Assembly (NCBI GenBank): GCA_003491635.1
Contig: DNCG01000016.1
Span: 1-7,418 of the forward strand
Length of the DNA stretch: 7,418 nucleotides
DNA from: Actinomycetota bacterium
Lineage (GTDB): Bacteria; Actinomycetota; Aquicultoria; Subteraquimicrobiales; UBA9087
Direction of reading: 5' to 3'
A program made the translations under genes and the position numbers. The notes below the pieces were generated by a model, which made no database searches, was not told where the DNA came from, and saw only the letters and a list, made by a program, of their open reading frames with translations. Below, piece by piece: positions 4,765 through 7,418 of the stretch. Within the stretch, counting starts at the first letter, position 1. Every line of letters starts with the position of its first letter.

Positions 4765-6188
4765 CGGATCTCACCCGCCAATCTATCGGATCGAAAGGCG
4801 TACGCGCCGGCCAACATGACCACCAAAGCCCCCAAAACTAGAGTAATTCTGGGCCCGTTAAGATGCAAGCTAAAATCCCCCAGAGATAAAACCCTGCGAC
4901 CAATTATATCAGCGATCATACCCGTAAGAACTAGAGAAAGAAGCAATGAAATTCTAAGAAGGGACTCAAGGGTCGCAAATACCCTGCCCATCAGCTTGTC
5001 CTCCACCGTTTCATGCAAAAATGTATACCCGGATACAAAGATAAGGCCGAGAGCCACACCGGCGACGACACTGAGCAAAATGGTTACCTCATAATAAGGA
5101 ATAAGTGAGAACAACAATAATGCCACTCCAAAGATGAGGATGGAACCATTGAAAAGGTAATGCCTCGAGAGAAGGCGTCCAACCAATCCGGAGAAGATCC
5201 CTCCCAACAACATGCCCACCGCCAGCAAGGTGAGCAAGAAACCAAAACCGGTCTTGCCAACCCTCAATACCTCCTCACAATAAAAAACGCCCAGAGTGTA
5301 GATGGAGCCTCCTCCCAGGAGAGCCATGCCAGCACTTATGATCATTGGCCTGATGCGAGGATGAGTTTTGAGAAAATGCAGACCCTCCAATACATCGTCC
5401 TTAACCTGGGAGTAATTGATCTTTCGAATTAAGTGCTCAGCCGGGGGCAGGTGGATGAAGCCAATGAGAATCGCCGAGACGATAAAGGAAAAGGTGTCCA
5501 TCACAAAAATAGCCTGCGAGCCGGCCAATTGAGGTACAAAATATCGGATGAGCGGCACCTCGCTTATTGCCCCCAGAACAGGGGTGGGAATAGCCCGGAC
5601 CAATCCATGAACTACTAGAATGATGGTAGAGCTAAACCCCAACCCCAAGATCATGGTCAGCTGATTTGTAGTATAGGAAAGGGAGTTGGCGGTAAGGATA
5701 TGGTCGCTCTCCACCAAATTCGGGAGGCTGGCATCTTTAGCCGGCGTGAAGAAGAGGGAAAAGGTCTCCATCAAAAAAACTATCAGATAGACCTGAAAAA
5801 CACCACGAACGAATGGCAACAGAGCCACCAAAGCGCCACGAAAAAGATCACAAAAGATCATGGTTCTCTTGCGGTTTAGACGATCTACAAATACCCCAAC
5901 GACGGAACCAAATAGAAGAACGGGTAAAATCTTGAAGATCATGAGGGTTCCCACCGCCAGAGCAGAACCAGTGAGGTCTCGAACCAAGAGAACCAGAGCA
6001 ACGACGATCAACCAATCTCCCAATTGGGAAATGCCCTGGCCCAGCCAGAGGAGAAGAAAGTCTCTATTTCTCAAGAGTTCGAGGTAGGGGGAGGGCTTCC
6101 AAACGTGCTCGATGGCCTTCCTTATCTTCTCCTCTTCCAGTTGGTCCAGGGTTGTCCTCGCCCCCGACCTACGCTCCCTGTCAGACAT
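4758..6188 (-). CDS. MFS transporter, EntS-like (MFS_3 type)
   Basis: A 476-residue integral membrane protein with about 12 hydrophobic segments, the first at roughly 44-69 (FLLLWLGQGISQLGDWLIVVALVLL). A polar N-terminus of about 40 residues comes first. The cytoplasmic loop after segment 2 carries GVFVDRLNRKR (98-108), the MFS motif A. FTPAKDASLPNLV followed by ANSL (147-170) is typical of the EntS-like exporter branch. A long extra loop (about 198-225) lies in the first half. The substrate is unknown; relatives export siderophores, drugs or macrolides. The ATG at 6188 follows the fumA stop by 9 nt with GGGGAGG directly upstream, and the 3' end overlaps fumB. In Streptomyces a similar membrane domain is, as I recall, fused to dTMP kinase, so its place near tmk may be ancestral. 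It splits the two fumarase subunit genes. Confidence 0.85.
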   Translation of the reverse strand: MSDRERRSGARTTLDQLEEEKIRKAIEHVWKPSPYLELLRNRDFLLLWLGQGISQLGDWLIVVALVLLVRDLTGSALAVGTLMIFKILPVLLFGSVVGVFVDRLNRKRTMIFCDLFRGALVALLPFVRGVFQVYLIVFLMETFSLFFTPAKDASLPNLVESDHILTANSLSYTTNQLTMILGLGFSSTIILVVHGLVRAIPTPVLGAISEVPLIRYFVPQLAGSQAIFVMDTFSFIVSAILIGFIHLPPAEHLIRKINYSQVKDDVLEGLHFLKTHPRIRPMIISAGMALLGGGSIYTLGVFYCEEVLRVGKTGFGFLLTLLAVGMLLGGIFSGLVGRLLSRHYLFNGSILIFGVALLLFSLIPYYEVTILLSVVAGVALGLIFVSGYTFLHETVEDKLMGRVFATLESLLRISLLLSLVLTGMIADIIGRRVLSLGDFSLHLNGPRITLVLGALVVMLAGAYAFRSDRLAGEIRC

Positions 6189-6197
6189 AATCCTCCC

Positions 6198-7055
6198 CTA
6201 TAAAGCCGCCTCCGCGGAGCGAAGAGCGTGACATCCGAGATTCACCGCCACGGGGAGAGAAGCCATGTGAGTGGGAGAAGTCTCGATGCTCACCGAAAGG
6301 GCGGTGACCCTTCCCCCAAAACCAGCGGGACCAATCCCCAGATCATTGACCTCCTCAAGAATTTCTCTCTCCAGTTGAGCAATTCTCGCATCGGGATTGG
6401 CCACATCCAAGGGACGGAGCAGAGCCTTCTTGGAAAGAAGTCCTACGTTATCGAAACTGCCTCCGACTCCTACACCGATCACCAAGGGAGGACAAGAATT
6501 GGCCCCCGCCTTCTTTACGGTCTCCAGCACGAGGGTCTTTACTCCCGATGCTCCATCTGTTGGGTTGAGCATCTTGAGAGCGCTGGAATTATCGCTACCG
6601 GCTCCCTTGGGTACAACGGTCACCTTTAAACCATCCCCCGGAACCACCTCTGTATAGATTATGGCCGGCGTATTATCTCCCGTATTGCGCCGGGAAAAAC
6701 AGGGATCCTCGATAACCGACTTCCTTAAATAACCTTCTCGATGTCCTTCACGCACCCCTCGATCTATGGCCCCTCTCAAGCCCCCGCCAACGATCCTTAC
6801 CCCTTGTCCCAGTTGAAGAAGGACAGTAACCATGCCACAATCCTGGCAAATGGGAATCCCTTCCTCCCTGGCAATCCGGGCATTTTCAACCAGCCACTCG
6901 AGGACCTTCCTCCCCATCAGCGACTCTTCCACTCGCAAAGCTTCCCGAAGGGCACTTAAGACATCCTCGCGCAGGCTGTAGTTGGCCTCTATGCATAATC
7001 TCTTGACCACCTGAGTAACTTCTCGGATCGATATCTCCCTCAAGATAACCCCCAT
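6198..7055 (-). CDS. fumA: Class I fumarate hydratase, alpha subunit
   Basis: N-terminal-type subunit of class I fumarase, which carries the [4Fe-4S] cluster that activates the substrate. The 285-residue protein starts with the family's REISIREVTQVVKRLCIEAN segment. Likely cluster ligands are C70 in PICQDCG, C188 in ANSCPP and C275 in NLGCHALRS. Other family motifs are NTGDNTPAI (124-132), VPKGAGSDN (148-156) and GPAGFGGRV (242-250). Such enzymes are oxygen-sensitive, in line with an anaerobe. With malate dehydrogenase upstream it links oxaloacetate, malate and fumarate. Its beta partner lies beyond the MFS gene. The ATG at 7055 has no ribosome-binding site; a TTG at 7043 with GGGGG 5 nt upstream would start the protein at (M)REIS, where I expect the family to begin, so the true start may be 7043. 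Confidence 0.92.
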   Translation of the reverse strand: MGVILREISIREVTQVVKRLCIEANYSLREDVLSALREALRVEESLMGRKVLEWLVENARIAREEGIPICQDCGMVTVLLQLGQGVRIVGGGLRGAIDRGVREGHREGYLRKSVIEDPCFSRRNTGDNTPAIIYTEVVPGDGLKVTVVPKGAGSDNSSALKMLNPTDGASGVKTLVLETVKKAGANSCPPLVIGVGVGGSFDNVGLLSKKALLRPLDVANPDARIAQLEREILEEVNDLGIGPAGFGGRVTALSVSIETSPTHMASLPVAVNLGCHALRSAEAAL

Positions 7056-7059
7056 TTTG

Positions 7060-7101
7060 GTTATTCAGAATTAGTTATCCGAAATTAGTTGACAGTTCAC
7101 A
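7060..7101. repeat. 14 bp degenerate tandem repeat upstream of fumA
   Basis: GTTATTCAGAATTA (7060-7073) and GTTATCCGAAATTA (7074-7087) differ at three positions. A third unit (7088-7101) has decayed into two 7 bp halves, GTTGACA and GTTCACA. It lies directly upstream of the fumA start, so it would occupy the fumA leader or promoter. I see no convincing minus-strand promoter in it. Confidence 0.65.
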
Positions 7102-7126
7102 GATGTCCCGCTAGCTTAGAGCCTCA

Positions 7127-7166
7127 ATCTCGATGTATCTCCATGGATCTCCACAAATCTCCCCCC
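7127..7166. repeat. 10 bp degenerate tandem repeat, four units
   Basis: Units begin at 7127, 7137, 7147 and 7157, each starting ATCTC: ATCTCGATGT, ATCTCCATGG, ATCTCCACAA and ATCTCC followed by Cs. The exact 10 bp period matches about one helical turn. The array directly abuts the 7 bp array that starts at 7167. Confidence 0.65.
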
Positions 7167-7264
7167 ACTTCGTGCCTAGTTCCTTGTTCCTTGTTCCTGG
7201 TACCTCGTCCCTTGACTCCTGACTTTTGACCCTTGGCCTCTGGCCCCCGAACCCTATACCCTGC
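7167..7264. repeat. Degenerate heptanucleotide array between mdh and fumA
   Basis: Fourteen seven-base units lie in register, including TCCTTGT at 7181 and again at 7188, TCCTGGT at 7195, ACCTCGT at 7202, CCCTTGA at 7209, CTCCTGA at 7216, CTTTTGA at 7223 and CCCTTGG at 7230. The last units reach the mdh stop codon. Unit sequence drifts gradually along the array, while the 7 bp period is unbroken. Confidence 0.7.
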
Positions 7265-7266
7265 CC

Positions 7267-7418
7267 CTACTCCAAGCCCAGGCTCTCGATGCTTTCCCTA
7301 ACCTCAGCCGCCGAATCCCGCAGGATATTCATCTCGTCCGACGTTAAATCAAGCTCGATTATCTCTTCAACGCCACCGAGGCCCAACTTCACGGGTACAC
7401 CAATACAGACATCCTTCA
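7267..7418 (-). CDS. mdh: Malate dehydrogenase, C-terminal part
   Basis: The last 50 codons of a gene that enters from beyond the right edge. The translation includes KDVCIGVPVKLGLGGVEEII, then ELDLTSDEMNILRDSAAEVRESIESLGLE and a TAG stop at 7267-7269. The strand VCIGVPVKLG, followed by GVEEIIELDL and a final helix, is typical of the LDH-like malate dehydrogenase C-terminus. Lactate dehydrogenase is the main alternative, because the substrate-specificity loop is outside the window. Malate is favoured by the adjacent fumarase genes, which use the same metabolite. The enzyme interconverts malate and oxaloacetate with NAD(H). Confidence 0.85.
   Translation of the reverse strand, partial: KDVCIGVPVKLGLGGVEEIIELDLTSDEMNILRDSAAEVRESIESLGLE

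Noticed and set aside
7089..7117. Plus-strand TTGACA as a promoter
   Set aside because: It belongs to the 14 bp repeat, the -10 at proper spacing (TAGCTT) is poor, and there is no plus-strand gene downstream.

Overview
The window holds a mostly minus-strand housekeeping block from an anaerobic, probably Gram-positive-type bacterium of moderate GC. The clues are an EspR-like regulator, a family I know from Actinomycetota; a RicT/PSP1 protein beside holB and tmk, as in Firmicutes and relatives; and an oxygen-sensitive two-subunit class I fumarase next to malate dehydrogenase. A deep-branching, uncultured actinobacterial lineage is my best guess. That is an inference, not a proof.

Layout, in minus-strand transcription order from the right edge: the C-terminus of malate dehydrogenase (7267-7418); a 210 bp spacer built almost wholly of degenerate short tandem repeats (periods 14, 10 and 7); fumarase alpha subunit; an MFS exporter; fumarase beta subunit; thymidylate kinase; DNA polymerase III delta-prime; RicT. 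From fumA to ricT the genes overlap or lie within about 15 bp of each other, so this looks like one operon of six genes. It joins malate/fumarate interconversion, dTTP synthesis, the replication clamp loader and an RNA-processing factor.

The 450 bp between ricT and the left-hand genes is the most unusual part. It carries an intact tRNA-Thr(CGT). On either side lie the 5' part (1503-1521) and 3' part (1198-1252) of a second tRNA-Thr-like gene, whose two pieces match across the acceptor stem and the D stem. That gene appears to be interrupted in its D loop by about 250 bp that carries the intact tRNA. One edge of the insert is a 48 bp element that folds into an almost completely paired four-way-junction cloverleaf.

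The left part holds two divergent small regulators: an unrecognised winged-helix protein (minus) and an EspR-like XRE-family protein (plus). At the far left is a 10 bp inverted repeat. Degenerate heptanucleotide arrays recur at three separate places in 7.4 kb, and at two of them they run into the ends of coding sequences.
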